Shown in pieces: positions 35,681 through 44,973 of a stretch of 49,978 nucleotides of DNA. Positions within the stretch are counted from its first letter, which is position 1. Each line of letters begins with the position of its first letter. This DNA is from Neoconidiobolus thromboides FSU 785. Its lineage: Eukaryota > Entomophthoromycota > Entomophthoromycetes > Entomophthorales > Neoconidiobolaceae. The stretch spans positions 1 to 49,978 of the forward strand of contig MU626402.1 in assembly GCA_025603075.1 (NCBI GenBank), written 5' to 3'. The translations under genes were made by a program, and so were the position numbers. The notes under the pieces were generated by a model. It was given only the letters and a program-made list of their open reading frames with translations. It had not been told where the DNA came from and did no database searches.

Positions 35681-36452
35681 TTATCGATATTAATGCTTAC
35701 TTATACCATATTGAATGTACCATTTTGTAATTTTATTTCATCCTTTTCATATATGTATTGATAAATTAATTGAAACCTTCATTTACATTTAAACCTATTT
35801 TGTATTGTTTTTAAAAAACAGATATTTAATTCATTATATTTTTAGTGTTCAACTTCTACAAAAATAGTTTATTTAAAAAATTGATATTTACATAATAACT
35901 ATAAAATGATAAAGTATATCCTAATTTTCTGGGTAATGATCTATTAATTTCATTTTATTTAAGTGAAATTAGCTGTAAAAAAATTAAGTACTAAGATGTC
36001 AATGTAATAATAATTTGGATTTTCTAACAATCATAATTCATTTATTATCTACTATAATTAACTACTTTTCAAATGATTGAATAAAATATATTTGATATCA
36101 TAATTTTATTTGTCTTCTGATAAACTATATTGATCTCTCCCATTTATAAAACAAACAGGCTATCTTTGTACACCAAATAAATAGCTATTTTTTAAATACT
36201 AATTTGAATTTGACAATTAACTTTAATTATAAAATAAAGTAACAAATGAATATTAATGATATTTCAAATAAACTTGATATCATATTTTAGCTTTTAGTTT
36301 TTAATAAAAATATTATAAATTATAAGTTTAAAGCAACCTATAGATTTGATAAATTTAAAATAATTTAAAATAATTGGAATTATTTATGTAAATATAATAT
36401 AATTAAAATTAAACAATAAAGTATGCTGTAAAGAGAGGAAAGAAGTCCGAAA
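35681..36452. other. Convergent intergenic spacer
   Basis: About 770 nt between the 3' ends of the regulator-like gene and the CAP gene. Very A+T-rich, and nothing is recognised. Confidence 0.5.
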
Positions 36453-36983
36453 TCAATAATTATAATCCCCACAACCAAAGGTTTGTGTCCAATAATAATC
36501 AGCCATGCCAGCTCCCATCTCCGTAAACTCTGGGTTAACCATATTACGATAATGGCCTGGAGAGTTGACCCAAGTATTGACTACTTCTTCCACTGATTGT
36601 TGATTATAAGCTACATTTTCGGCTTCACCTGAAGAACGGTAACCTGTGTTCCGTATTCTTTCAAAAGGTGATGATCCATAAATCCCACTATGAGACATCC
36701 TTCCTACTTGAGCTTGGTATTCTGAATGTAACTGTGCAGCTTTATTTAACTTATGATTATAGGTTAAAGGACGCGATCCCACGTTTTCTCTCTCACGGTT
36801 AACCAAATAAATCATGTAATTATAGTCAAAGTCACCATAATCGCCATTATTATTATAACTTGGATAGTCATTAGAAATATGACTAGCTGCAGTTAATTTG
36901 GCATTTAACAAGTTTTGGTGTGTAGTCAAAGGATTTCCCTTTAAAAAAGTGAATAAAAAAGTAATAATATAAATAATATGCAT
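36453..36983 (-). CDS. Secreted CAP/SCP-superfamily protein
   Basis: One exon, 176 residues. A signal peptide is evident (IIYIITFLFTFLKGNP after MH). The CAP domain spans about residues 55-176: YLVNRERENVGSRPLTYN, KLNKAAQLHSEYQAQ, RMSHSG, GEAENVAYN, VVNTWVNSPGHYRNMVNPEF and GAGMADYYWTQTFG. This is the YkwD/SCP-like core, with His and Glu residues of the cavity preserved (H in LHSEY, E in GEAENV, H in SPGHY). CAP proteins are extracellular; fungal members bind sterols or lipids or act in host interaction, and I cannot tell which here. There is no obvious C-terminal extension, so it is a minimal single-domain form. A 13-bp tandem repeat touches the start codon. The gene is divergent from the first WrbA gene. 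Confidence 0.85.
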   Translation of the reverse strand: MHIIYIITFLFTFLKGNPLTTHQNLLNAKLTAASHISNDYPSYNNNGDYGDFDYNYMIYLVNRERENVGSRPLTYNHKLNKAAQLHSEYQAQVGRMSHSGIYGSSPFERIRNTGYRSSGEAENVAYNQQSVEEVVNTWVNSPGHYRNMVNPEFTEMGAGMADYYWTQTFGCGDYNY

Positions 36984-37042
36984 ATTAAATATTGAGATTA
37001 AATATTGAGATTAAATATTGAGATTAAATATTGAGATTAAAT
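36984..37042. repeat. 13-bp tandem repeat, 4.5 units, in CAP 5' leader
   Basis: The unit ATTAAATATTGAG (plus strand) is repeated four times without error plus a partial unit (ATTAAAT). The array begins at the base next to the CAP start codon, so it forms the immediate 5' leader of that transcript. Confidence 0.9.
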
Positions 37043-38184
37043 GAAGATGTATGAGTTTAAGATTTCAAAAGACAGATATCAATGAATGATTATATATACT
37101 AATTTAAGGACAGTTAGGAAAATAATTCTCAAGTTTCAAAAAAAGTTACTTTAAATGAAACTAGGAAAAATAAAAACATTCAAATTTTTTAAATAATTTT
37201 ATAGTTAATAACCAGCCTACTTTATTTTTTTCTGCCACTTTATGCTCTTCGTTATTATTGTTTAATTTTCTCCAGTTTTCTCTGACTTATTTTAAGTTAA
37301 CGTGTCTTTTTTCATTGTTTATGAAATTTTATAGGACTTTATTTTTTTGGCTAACTTTATTTTGTTGATACATTGTATGATGATTTAATAGACAAAATGC
37401 CTAAGTAAAGGTGAAAGGTTTTAATAGATAAAAAATAATAGTATATAATGTAACTAAAAGTTATTTTTTTAATTACTATTACGTTTTAGCCTTTAGAGAT
37501 TATTTATTAATAAATTGTCTGACAATATTAATATTCGATAATTTAGTTTCAGCATCAAAATAATGTTATCACATAAAAATTATAATCTAAATATAGAAAT
37601 TCGAAACCTAGGATAATTATATTCATTATTGTTCCATTTAATGATTGTTATCTTTACATAAAAAAACATCTCAATGATAGAACTGTGCTAAAGTTTGATA
37701 AAATAATTGCTTTTTAAGCTTATATAAACATTCTTTCTACCTTTTTAGCAGAATTTAGTAATATTCTTATTTTTTTAATACTGTTATTATTATATACAAT
37801 AAAAAAAATTAAAAAATACTAGAACATTAGATGTGATTACTAATCCTAAATAAAGGTGAAGCATAACAACACAAAATTGAAAATAAATCGGCCTATTATT
37901 TTGCTTCATGCTGCAACATTAAATGAATTTTTAAATTTTCATGAAGGGGTAAAATAATATTTAATGATTTAAGTTCAAAATGAGCCAATAACTTTGAAAC
38001 TAATACTAATTTCAAGAACTATTAATAAGCTAAAGGGATTGATTTGAAAGCAATAACAAAAATATATACAAAACATACATAAAGAATACACAGTAATTAA
38101 TAGAACCGAAAAGATATAAATACCAAGAAAAAGTTGAGAAAACTAATATTAAAAATAATTTAATTGTTAAACTTAGATCAAAAA
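37043..38184. other. Divergent intergenic region, CAP and WrbA-1
   Basis: About 1.1 kb. A TATATATA run near 37091 could serve the CAP gene, and TATAAATA at 38115 the WrbA gene. No element copy or open frame of interest. Confidence 0.5.
38115..38122 (+). promoter_or_regulatory. TATA element of WrbA-1
   Basis: TATAAATA lies 70 nt before ATG 38185. Position matches TATA elements of the P450 and WrbA-2 genes. Confidence 0.45.
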
Positions 38185-38940
38185 ATGGCCGTTATTAATA
38201 AACCAAAAGTTTTTATTGTATTTTACTCCACTTACTCTCATGTATACAAATTAGCTCAAGCTATTAAAGAAGGTGCAGAAAAGGAAGGAAAGGTAGAAGT
38301 ATCTATTTATCAAATCCCCGAAACTTTATCTGAAGAAGTATTAAGTAAAATGGGTGCTCCTGCTAAACCAGATGTACCTGTAATTACTCCTGCCTTACTT
38401 AAGGAAGCTGATGGTATCTTATTTGGATTTCCAACTCGTTTTGGTACTGTACCAGCTCAATTAAAAGATTTTATTGATTCTTGTGGTCAATTATGGGCTA
38501 CTGGTGCTTTAAATGGTAAACTAGGTGGTATTTTCACTTCCACTCAAACTCAGCATGGTGGTCAAGAAAGTACTGCTTTCACTTTCCTTACTGTACTTAC
38601 TCATTTTGGTATGCTTTATGTACCTAATGGTTACTCTACTCCATTAATTCAAGAAGATAAAGAAGTTATTGGTGGTTCTCCATGGGGTGCTTCAGTTGTT
38701 GCTAAAAATGATGTACCATCTCCAAATGAGAAAGAAATTGAAATTGGTAGAATTCAAGGTCAGAATTTTGCTAATTATGTAGCCAAATTTAATTCATCCG
38801 TTCCCCAAGAATCTACTGTTGTAGTTGAACCAGAAGTTAAAAAAGTAGAAGCTCCTAAATCTGAAGTTAAAACTGAAAAAGTCGAAAACAAAACTAGTGG
38901 CCTCAAAAAATTATTTAAACGTTTATCTATCCTTAACTAA
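38185..38940 (+). CDS. WrbA-type NAD(P)H:quinone oxidoreductase, copy 1
   Basis: 251 residues from ATG 38185; the TTG 21 nt upstream in the same frame is not used. Flavodoxin-like fold of the WrbA/Pst2/Ycp4 family: KVFIVFYSTYSHVYKLAQAI (FMN phosphate loop), FGFPTRFGTVPAQLKDFID, SCGQLWATGALNGKLGG, STQTQHGGQESTAFTF, PNGYS and GGSPWGASV. The family carries out two-electron quinone reduction with FMN, which protects against redox cycling; fungal members sit at membranes or eisosomes. A variable linker of about 45 residues is followed by a conserved end, LKKLFKRLSILN. It is close to the second copy over the FMN-binding core. A TATAAATA lies 70 nt before the ATG. Confidence 0.88.
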   Translation: MAVINKPKVFIVFYSTYSHVYKLAQAIKEGAEKEGKVEVSIYQIPETLSEEVLSKMGAPAKPDVPVITPALLKEADGILFGFPTRFGTVPAQLKDFIDSCGQLWATGALNGKLGGIFTSTQTQHGGQESTAFTFLTVLTHFGMLYVPNGYSTPLIQEDKEVIGGSPWGASVVAKNDVPSPNEKEIEIGRIQGQNFANYVAKFNSSVPQESTVVVEPEVKKVEAPKSEVKTEKVENKTSGLKKLFKRLSILN

Positions 38941-39370
38941 ACCTAGAAGGTACAATCCCGTTCCTTAATACCTTTATTTAATAAAATAATATTTCAATGC
39001 TATTCATTCAGCCTTTAATATAAATAAAACTGTTTGTTATACTTTAACTTTATAGCTAATATTAATTATGAATGTTTTTAAAACAATAGATATTATAATA
39101 ACAACTAAATATTTTAATACCCTGAAGTTTGAGGCTTTATATGCAAATATAAAAAAGGCTGATATCGACCATACTCACTATAGTTAGATTTGTTTTTTAT
39201 AAAACCCTTTTTGATTTAAATTTAAATATTCCAATGTGGCCTCAGAGCAATAATAATGGATATACATTAGAAACAATGTACATAAATAAAGCATAAAAAT
39301 CATTAAACACTTATCATTAATAATGATCAATGTATAAAAAATTTACTAGAAATTTTATTTTCAAAGACCA

Positions 39371-39473
39371 TTTGGAGGCGTATTTTTTTTGTTCAAGGAT
39401 TTTATTAATAGTCTTCCCGCTCAAATAGTGCTTAAAAATAGAAAAAGTGATAAAACTAAGAACATTCCCATTT
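39371..39473 (-). repeat. MITE-like element, reverse copy
   Basis: Begins TTTGGAGGCGTATTTTTTTT and ends AAGAACATTCCCA, with GGATTTTATTAATAGTCTTC and AAAAAGTGATAAAAC inside. Confidence 0.75.
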
Positions 39474-39765
39474 TATAAGTTTAAAGTACTAAAGAATTTT
39501 TTTATCTATTCTTCACATAAATGGTAAAGATTACTAAGATGACTATAAGATAAAAAAGTTAAAGATAGTAAAAGGTATAATAAACATTAAGATTAACTTA
39601 GTTTTTTGATCATTATTTTTGAAACTTTTGCTTACAATAGTTAAATAAACTTTAAATTTTTTGCATAAAGCTTAAAATAAATAATGAATAAAAAGTACCT
39701 ATAAATAAAAAATCTGTTACTGGAATAACTATATCTATATTCAAGATAACAATAGACTGAACAAT

Positions 39766-39871
39766 ATATAAGGATGTTTTTTTTGGTTTCATCACTTTTT
39801 CTATTTTTTGAGCGTTATTTGAGCGGAAAGATTATTACTAAAATTTTAAATGAAAAAATACATCCCCATAT
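39766..39871 (+). repeat. MITE-like element, forward copy
   Basis: Begins ATATAAGGATGTTTTTTTT and ends AATACATCCCCATAT, with TTTCATCACTTTTTCTA and GCGTTATTTGAGCGGAAAG inside. Confidence 0.8.
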
Positions 39872-40169
39872 ATTTGATAATCACAATTAAAATTTATTAA
39901 CAAATTTCAATACTATATTCACAAAGTGTAAGATTAAAATTTCTTTTTAAGTAAAACTTTAAGCTTTAATGAAAAGATTAATTTTTATAGTAATCCCGGT
40001 TAAAAATTTTCTCCAATTTTATTACACTTCAATTTTTTTTAAAAAAACTTTAACTTTAGACCAAGGCACTTTAAAATTACCCATTAATTACCAAATTTAG
40101 CTCAAGTTAATTTACTTGGCAGAGTTAGTTAATAAATCATTAAAGTTTAAAAATCAATAGTTAAAGTAG

Positions 40170-40178
40170 TATAAAAAG
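40170..40178 (+). promoter_or_regulatory. TATA element of the P450 gene
   Basis: TATAAAAAG lies 69 nt before ATG 40239, in a matched position to the WrbA TATA elements. Confidence 0.45.
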
Positions 40179-40238
40179 GCTATCATACTCTTTGATTTTA
40201 GTTATTATACTTCATTAACAGAACTCCAATATTTAATC

Positions 40239-41761
40239 ATGTTCTATTACCTTTTGCTTTTTGTCTCATTGGTATCATTTATAGCTTATAAAAGATCCAA
40301 ATTATTTCAAATTCCAGAGCATTTAAAACATGTACCACAAGTATCATCCATGGACAACATATTATCTTTTATTAAAGGAGAATCATTTGCTATTCGACAT
40401 AAGAAGTTTTTTGAACCTGTTATGAAAGAAACAGAATATGCAATGATGTGGCAACAAGGGAATTGGGAATTGTTAGTATCAGATACTTTAAGTGTTAAAT
40501 ATATATTAAATAATACAGATGTATTTTTAAAGAAGAAGGAGGAAGCATTTACAAAAGATCAATTGGGTTATAAACTTTTTGGTAGTTCTAATATTGTAAA
40601 TAACGATACTTTGGAGTGGAAACGTCATCGTCGTATTATTAATCCAGCTTTTAAAAAATCTTGGTCAACTGAGTTATTTGGTGATTGCACTAATGAATTC
40701 ATTAATATTATTGAAAAGAAGGGTGGTCAACCAGTTGAAATACGTACCCTTCTCCAACATCTTGCATTAGATATATTAGGAAAAGGTTTATTTAGTTTTG
40801 ATTTTGAAGCAGTTAAAAATGGTGATAAAAGTGAAATGTTATTTACTTATAATGAGATAATGAAAGGTTTATTTAATCCTATTTATTTCTTATTTCCAAA
40901 ATTAGAAACAATAATACCATCTCGTCAATATTATCATCTTAAAAATGAAGAGTTTCGTTCTTTTTTAATTGATATTATTACACTTCGTAAAAAAGAGATT
41001 GAAAATGGAGATGCTAAAGAGGATTTACTTACTTTAATGCTCAAAAATTCATTGGAATCTAAGGAAGATTGCTTAACTAATGAAGAAGTTGTAAACAATT
41101 TAGCTTCTTTTTTTTTAGCTGGCCATGATACTACCACCAATGCACTTACATCAGCTGTTTATTTTTTAGCAAAGTATCCACAAATTCAACAAAAAGTTCG
41201 TAATGAAATTATTCATGTTTTAGGTGCTAATGAAAATACTATTCCATCTCATGAAAAACAAAAACAGTTGATTTATCTAAATTGTTTTATTAAAGAAACA
41301 ATGAGATTCATTCCAACAGTTAGCTTATTAAAACGTTATTGTATTCAAGATCAAGTTTTACCTAACAATTTACTTGTTAAAAAAGACTCTTTTGTTTATT
41401 GTTATCTTTGGGGATTACATCACAATTCAAAGAATTTTCCAAATCCAGATCAATTTGATCCAGATCGATTTTTAGATCCTTATGGTGAGCAATCTAGTTC
41501 TTGGATGCCATTTAGTGGCGGGTCTAGATTATGTAATGTTACTATATTTTTGTTAATTTTTATTAATAATTTTGTTTAGGTGTTGGTATGAATTTTTCAT
41601 TGATTGAACAAAGAATTGTACTTTGTTTATTATTACAAAAATTCCAAATTCAGTTAGGTCCGAGATCAAAAAATTGGGAATCTCCTTTACTTTCTGATAC
41701 TGGCTTTATTCATATAAAAGATTTAGATATCCAATTTATTGATATAACTAATTGTGTTTAA
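40239..41761 (+). CDS. Cytochrome P450
   Basis: Two exons (40239-41532, 41580-41761) join in frame to 491 residues; the 47-nt intron lies in the heme-binding motif. An N-terminal membrane anchor (FYYLLLFVSLVSFIAY) places it in the ER. Hallmarks are present: I-helix AGHDTTTNAL, K-helix ExxR in ETMRF, the PERF-like DPDRFLDP, and the heme loop FSGGSRLCVG with the cysteine ligand restored by splicing. Helix C WKRHRRIINPAF is of the CYP4-like clan type. Substrate cannot be told. The gene sits between WrbA copies and near two regulator-like paralogues, which suggests a detoxification or secondary metabolism role. A TATAAAAAG lies 69 nt before the ATG. It needs a cytochrome P450 reductase, not found here. 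Confidence 0.9.
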
Positions 41762-41797
41762 GATTAATATAATAAAAATACTGTTTGAAAAAGCTTG

Positions 41798-41840
41798 TTT
41801 TTTATTTTTTATTTTTTATTTTTTATTTTTTATTTTTTTT
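41798..41840. repeat. (ATTTTTT)n microsatellite
   Basis: About five tandem 7-bp units (T-rich with one A) directly after the P450 stop codon region, probably in its 3' untranslated or downstream part. Confidence 0.85.
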
Positions 41841-42103
41841 GTTTACTAAATATATATAACTTACTTTATAGTAACAATAATAATAATACAATCTATGTAA
41901 TATTTGTTTAAATAATATTAAATTTTAATAAATCGATTTTTTTATTTTTTTATTTTATTTTTAAAAAAAAACTATTGCTTTTAAAAGCAGAAAATATACA
42001 TATTTGAATAATAAGTAAAAAACATACCTTAATAAGAAATATTACTTATTATATTATTAATTATTATCAATTCAATTTATTAAGTATTTAAATACAAATT
42101 ATA

Positions 42104-42205
42104 ATATGGAGTATTTTTTTTTATTTCATTACTTTTTCCATTTTTTAAGTGCTATTTGAGCTAAAAGATTGTAAAATTTTTAAAAAAAGTACACTCACTC
42201 TCATA
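42104..42205 (+). repeat. MITE-like element, forward copy
   Basis: Begins ATATGGAGTATTTTTTT and ends CTCTCATAT, with TTTCATTACTTTTTCCA and AAGTGCTATTTGAGC inside. Part of the right arm is deleted or diverged. Confidence 0.7.
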
Positions 42206-42385
42206 TATTTAAATTAAATTTAAAACTAAGTTCCAATTTGAGTAATAAAGTAATACTATAAAAGAAGATGAACTAAACTATGTTTAACTTAAAGATATTT
42301 CGATTTAATAATAAAAATAAAAGCTAGAAAAGTATAGGAACAATTTTTAAAAGAAATGAGCCACGTACATTAAAACATGCATAAA

Positions 42386-42479
42386 AAGTAAGTGTTTTTA
42401 ATTTTATTATTCTTTTATTTTTCAAATCTTATTTAAATGGAAAAATTGTTAATGATATTTAAAAAATATATACATCTTT
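42386..42479 (+). repeat. MITE-like element, degraded forward copy
   Basis: Recognisable through TATTTAAATGGAAAAATTGTTAATG and a final TACATC; the terminal repeats are mostly lost. Confidence 0.45.
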
Positions 42480-42621
42480 AAATATTTGTTAAATTTAATA
42501 TTAATATTTTTAATCATACATAATATTAAAAATTAGATCTTTTAATAAATTAATATTAAATTTTATTTTTCTAAAATTTAATAATAATATCATAAAAAAT
42601 ATCTAATAATAAAATATTATT

Positions 42622-42726
42622 ATACGGGGATGTATTTTCGTGTTTAAGAATTTTATTAACAATTTTTCCGCTTAAATAGTGCTTAAAAATGGAAAAAATA
42701 ATGAAGTCAAAAAAAACACTCCCATA
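42622..42726 (-). repeat. MITE-like element, reverse copy
   Basis: ATACGGGGATGTATTTTCG is mirrored by AAAACACTCCCATAT, with GAATTTTATTAACAATTTTT inside. A truncated copy follows directly in the same orientation. Confidence 0.8.
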
Positions 42727-42727
42727 T

Positions 42728-42811
42728 TTAGTACAGAATTTACTAAAAAGCTTTCTGCTAAATAGCATTTAAAAAACAAAAGTGATAAAACCTAAAAATA
42801 CATTCTTATAT
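42728..42811 (-). repeat. MITE-like element, truncated reverse copy
   Basis: Starts inside the element (GAATTTACTAAAAAGCTTTC) and runs through AAAAGTGATAAAAC to ACATTCTTATAT. Tandem with the copy at 42622-42726. Confidence 0.6.
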
Positions 42812-43204
42812 GGATTTTATTTATCTGTATTTTATAATATCTAATATTTAATAAAAAAATATAAAAAATATATATGAAATATATATATATATATAAAATA
42901 TATATTAATGGTATATTTAAATAAAATAATATAAAAAATAAATAGTACATATAAAATGATTTTAATGAAAAAAAAAATTGATGTTTTATAATCAATAATA
43001 CTAAATTTATTTCTCTGTTTCAACTATTTCAATTATTTTATTTTTAATTTATATTAAAAAATATTTAGAGCTATATTTAAGCTTATAATTTTATTTATTT
43101 TTAATATTTGAATAAATATTAATTTAAATTATTCTTTCTATTCAAATTATTTAAACAGTAATGTTAATGATAAGGATTTATTAGGAGTATCATTGAATTT
43201 TATT

Positions 43205-43293
43205 AATTTGGAGATGTTTTTTAGCTTCATCACTTTTTTCATTTTTCAAGCGCTATTTGAGTAGAAAGATGATTAATAAAATTCAAAAAAACA
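43205..43293 (+). repeat. MITE-like element, forward copy, right end joined to next copy
   Basis: Begins ATTTGGAGATGTTTTTTAG and contains TTCATCACTTTTTTCATTTT and AAGCGCTATTTGAGTAG. It runs into the next, inverted copy with no spacer. Confidence 0.75.
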
Positions 43294-43401
43294 TATGGGG
43301 ATGTACTTTGTTTAAGAATTTTACTAATAATCTTTCTACTCAAATAGCGCTTGAAAAATGGAAAAAGTGATGAAGCTAAAAAACATCCTCACATCCTCAT
43401 T
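43293..43401 (-). repeat. MITE-like element, reverse copy
   Basis: Begins ATATGGGGATGTACTTTG and ends CATCCTCACATCCTCAT (end duplicated), forming a near-perfect inverted pair with 43205-43293. Confidence 0.75.
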
Positions 43402-44131
43402 TATTGAAACAGTTTTAGAGATTAAAAGTTTTAATTAATGTTTTAACATTAATTTTATATGTAATATTATTCAACATAAATCTATATTTATATGTTATAT
43501 AAAAAATAAAAGGATGAGAGAATTCCTAATATTAAAATAAAATATAGTGCTTATTTATTAAGAATTTAATAACATCTAATAATGTTTTTAATTTTGAGAA
43601 TCTATATAACTGTATCTTATCATTTATTTTAAAACTTTTAAAAAGTATTAGAAAAATAAAAGATAAAGATAATAACTCTATTAATAATACAATTCAAAAG
43701 TTAACAATTTTATTCTATTTTTTGTATAATTTGTTTAATCATACAAGTTTATCGTTTATATCATGCAAAAAATAATTTTTAATCATTTAACCTAAATGTC
43801 TAATTAGAGAAATCGGCTATTTTGATAATAATTATATGACTAAATTTAATGTTATTTATAAACAACTGAGATTCTAATAGTTTGTATAATAATTAATAAA
43901 ATAATAAAATAATAAAATACACTTATAGTTTGATATTGACACAATTAGTCTACAACAATAGTAAATGAACTAAATGTTTAATTATCTACTAATCTTCTAT
44001 GTTTTTCAATAAAAATAATAAAAGCGAACTCAATTCAGATTCAACTTAATACAATATGTAAGATAGGATAAAAGGGTAAACTGGGTAATTTAAATCCAAT
44101 AGATTTATAAGAATAAAATTAAACAAACAAG

Positions 44132-44139
44132 TATAAAAA
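44132..44139 (+). promoter_or_regulatory. TATA element of WrbA-2
   Basis: TATAAAAA lies 74 nt before ATG 44206. Confidence 0.4.
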
Positions 44140-44205
44140 CAAATAATATTTAAAATTTATTATATTTAACCTTTTAATCACTTAACGTAAACTATTATTA
44201 TTACT

Positions 44206-44973
44206 ATGGCTACTATTGTCAAACCCAAACTCTATATTGTATTTTATAGCATGTATTTACATGTATATAAGTTAGCATTAGCAGTAAAAGAAGGAGCCGA
44301 AAGAAATGGTAATGTTGAAGTAAGCATATTTCAAATTAAAGAAACGGTCCCTGAAGAAATTTTGACTAATATAAAAGCTCCGAGTAAACCAGATGTACCT
44401 GTAATTACTCCTGCCTTACTTAAGGAAGCTGATGGTGTATTATTTGGATTTCCAACTCGTTTTGGTACTGTACCAGCTCAACTAAAAGATTTTATTGATT
44501 CTTGTGGTCAATTATGGGCTACTGGTGCTTTAAACGGTAAATTAGCTGGTACTTTTAATTCTACTCAAACCCAACATTCAGGCCAAGAAACTACAGCTTT
44601 TACTTTCCTTACAGTATTAGCTCATTTTGGTATGATTTATGTACCTAATGGCTATTCATCCCCATTGATTCATGAAGATAAAGAAATTATGGGTGGTTCG
44701 CCATGGGGTGCTTCTGTCGTTGCTGTTAATACTGGGGTACAATCACCATCTGATAAAGAATTAGAAATTGGTAAAGTTCAAGGTGAAAATTTTGCTAAAT
44801 ATTTGGCTCAATTCCATGGTTTTGGTAATCAACAAAAAATCGTAAAAGAGGAGGTACCTGTTAAAACCCAAACTGTTAATAAGGATGATAGAGTTACAAC
44901 TGAACGTGTTGAAAATCCTAAAAAAGAAACTGGTTTTAAAGGTTTCCTTAAGCGCCTATCCGTTCGTAATTAA
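44206..44973 (+). CDS. WrbA-type quinone oxidoreductase, copy 2
   Basis: 255 residues from an ATG; no intron. It has the same fold and motifs as copy 1: LYIVFYSMYLHVYKLALAV, FGFPTRFGTVPAQLKDFID, QLWATGALNGKLAG, PNGYS and GGSPWGASVVA, so FMN-dependent quinone reductase activity is expected. The PTRFG loop is intact. About 155 bp of DNA over the FMN-binding core is almost identical to copy 1 while the flanks have diverged. The linker differs from copy 1, yet the protein ends FKGFLKRLSVRN, which keeps the KRLS tail. It lies 1.3 kb before copy 3, in the same direction. Confidence 0.88.
   Translation: MATIVKPKLYIVFYSMYLHVYKLALAVKEGAERNGNVEVSIFQIKETVPEEILTNIKAPSKPDVPVITPALLKEADGVLFGFPTRFGTVPAQLKDFIDSCGQLWATGALNGKLAGTFNSTQTQHSGQETTAFTFLTVLAHFGMIYVPNGYSSPLIHEDKEIMGGSPWGASVVAVNTGVQSPSDKELEIGKVQGENFAKYLAQFHGFGNQQKIVKEEVPVKTQTVNKDDRVTTERVENPKKETGFKGFLKRLSVRN

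Larger units (their letters stand above)
38941..40238. other. Intergenic region with two repeat elements
   Basis: About 1.3 kb between WrbA-1 and the P450. It contains two element copies in opposite orientation (39371-39473 and 39766-39871), about 290 nt apart. Otherwise A+T-rich. Confidence 0.5.
41762..44205. other. Repeat-dense intergenic region
   Basis: 2.4 kb with six element copies and simple repeats. Extremely A+T-rich; short open frames across it are either element-derived or low-complexity. Confidence 0.6.

Noticed and set aside
36984-37042. CRISPR-like array
   Set aside because: The 13-bp units are directly tandem with no spacers, in a eukaryotic gene leader.
42571-42768. 65-codon minus-strand open frame resembling the one at 1064
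   Set aside because: Derived from the repeat element; not a conserved small protein.
42792-43023. Overlapping hydrophobic open frames rich in Tyr/Ile/Phe
   Set aside because: Low-complexity A+T-rich DNA with TA repeats gives such frames by chance; the apparent membrane segments are compositional.
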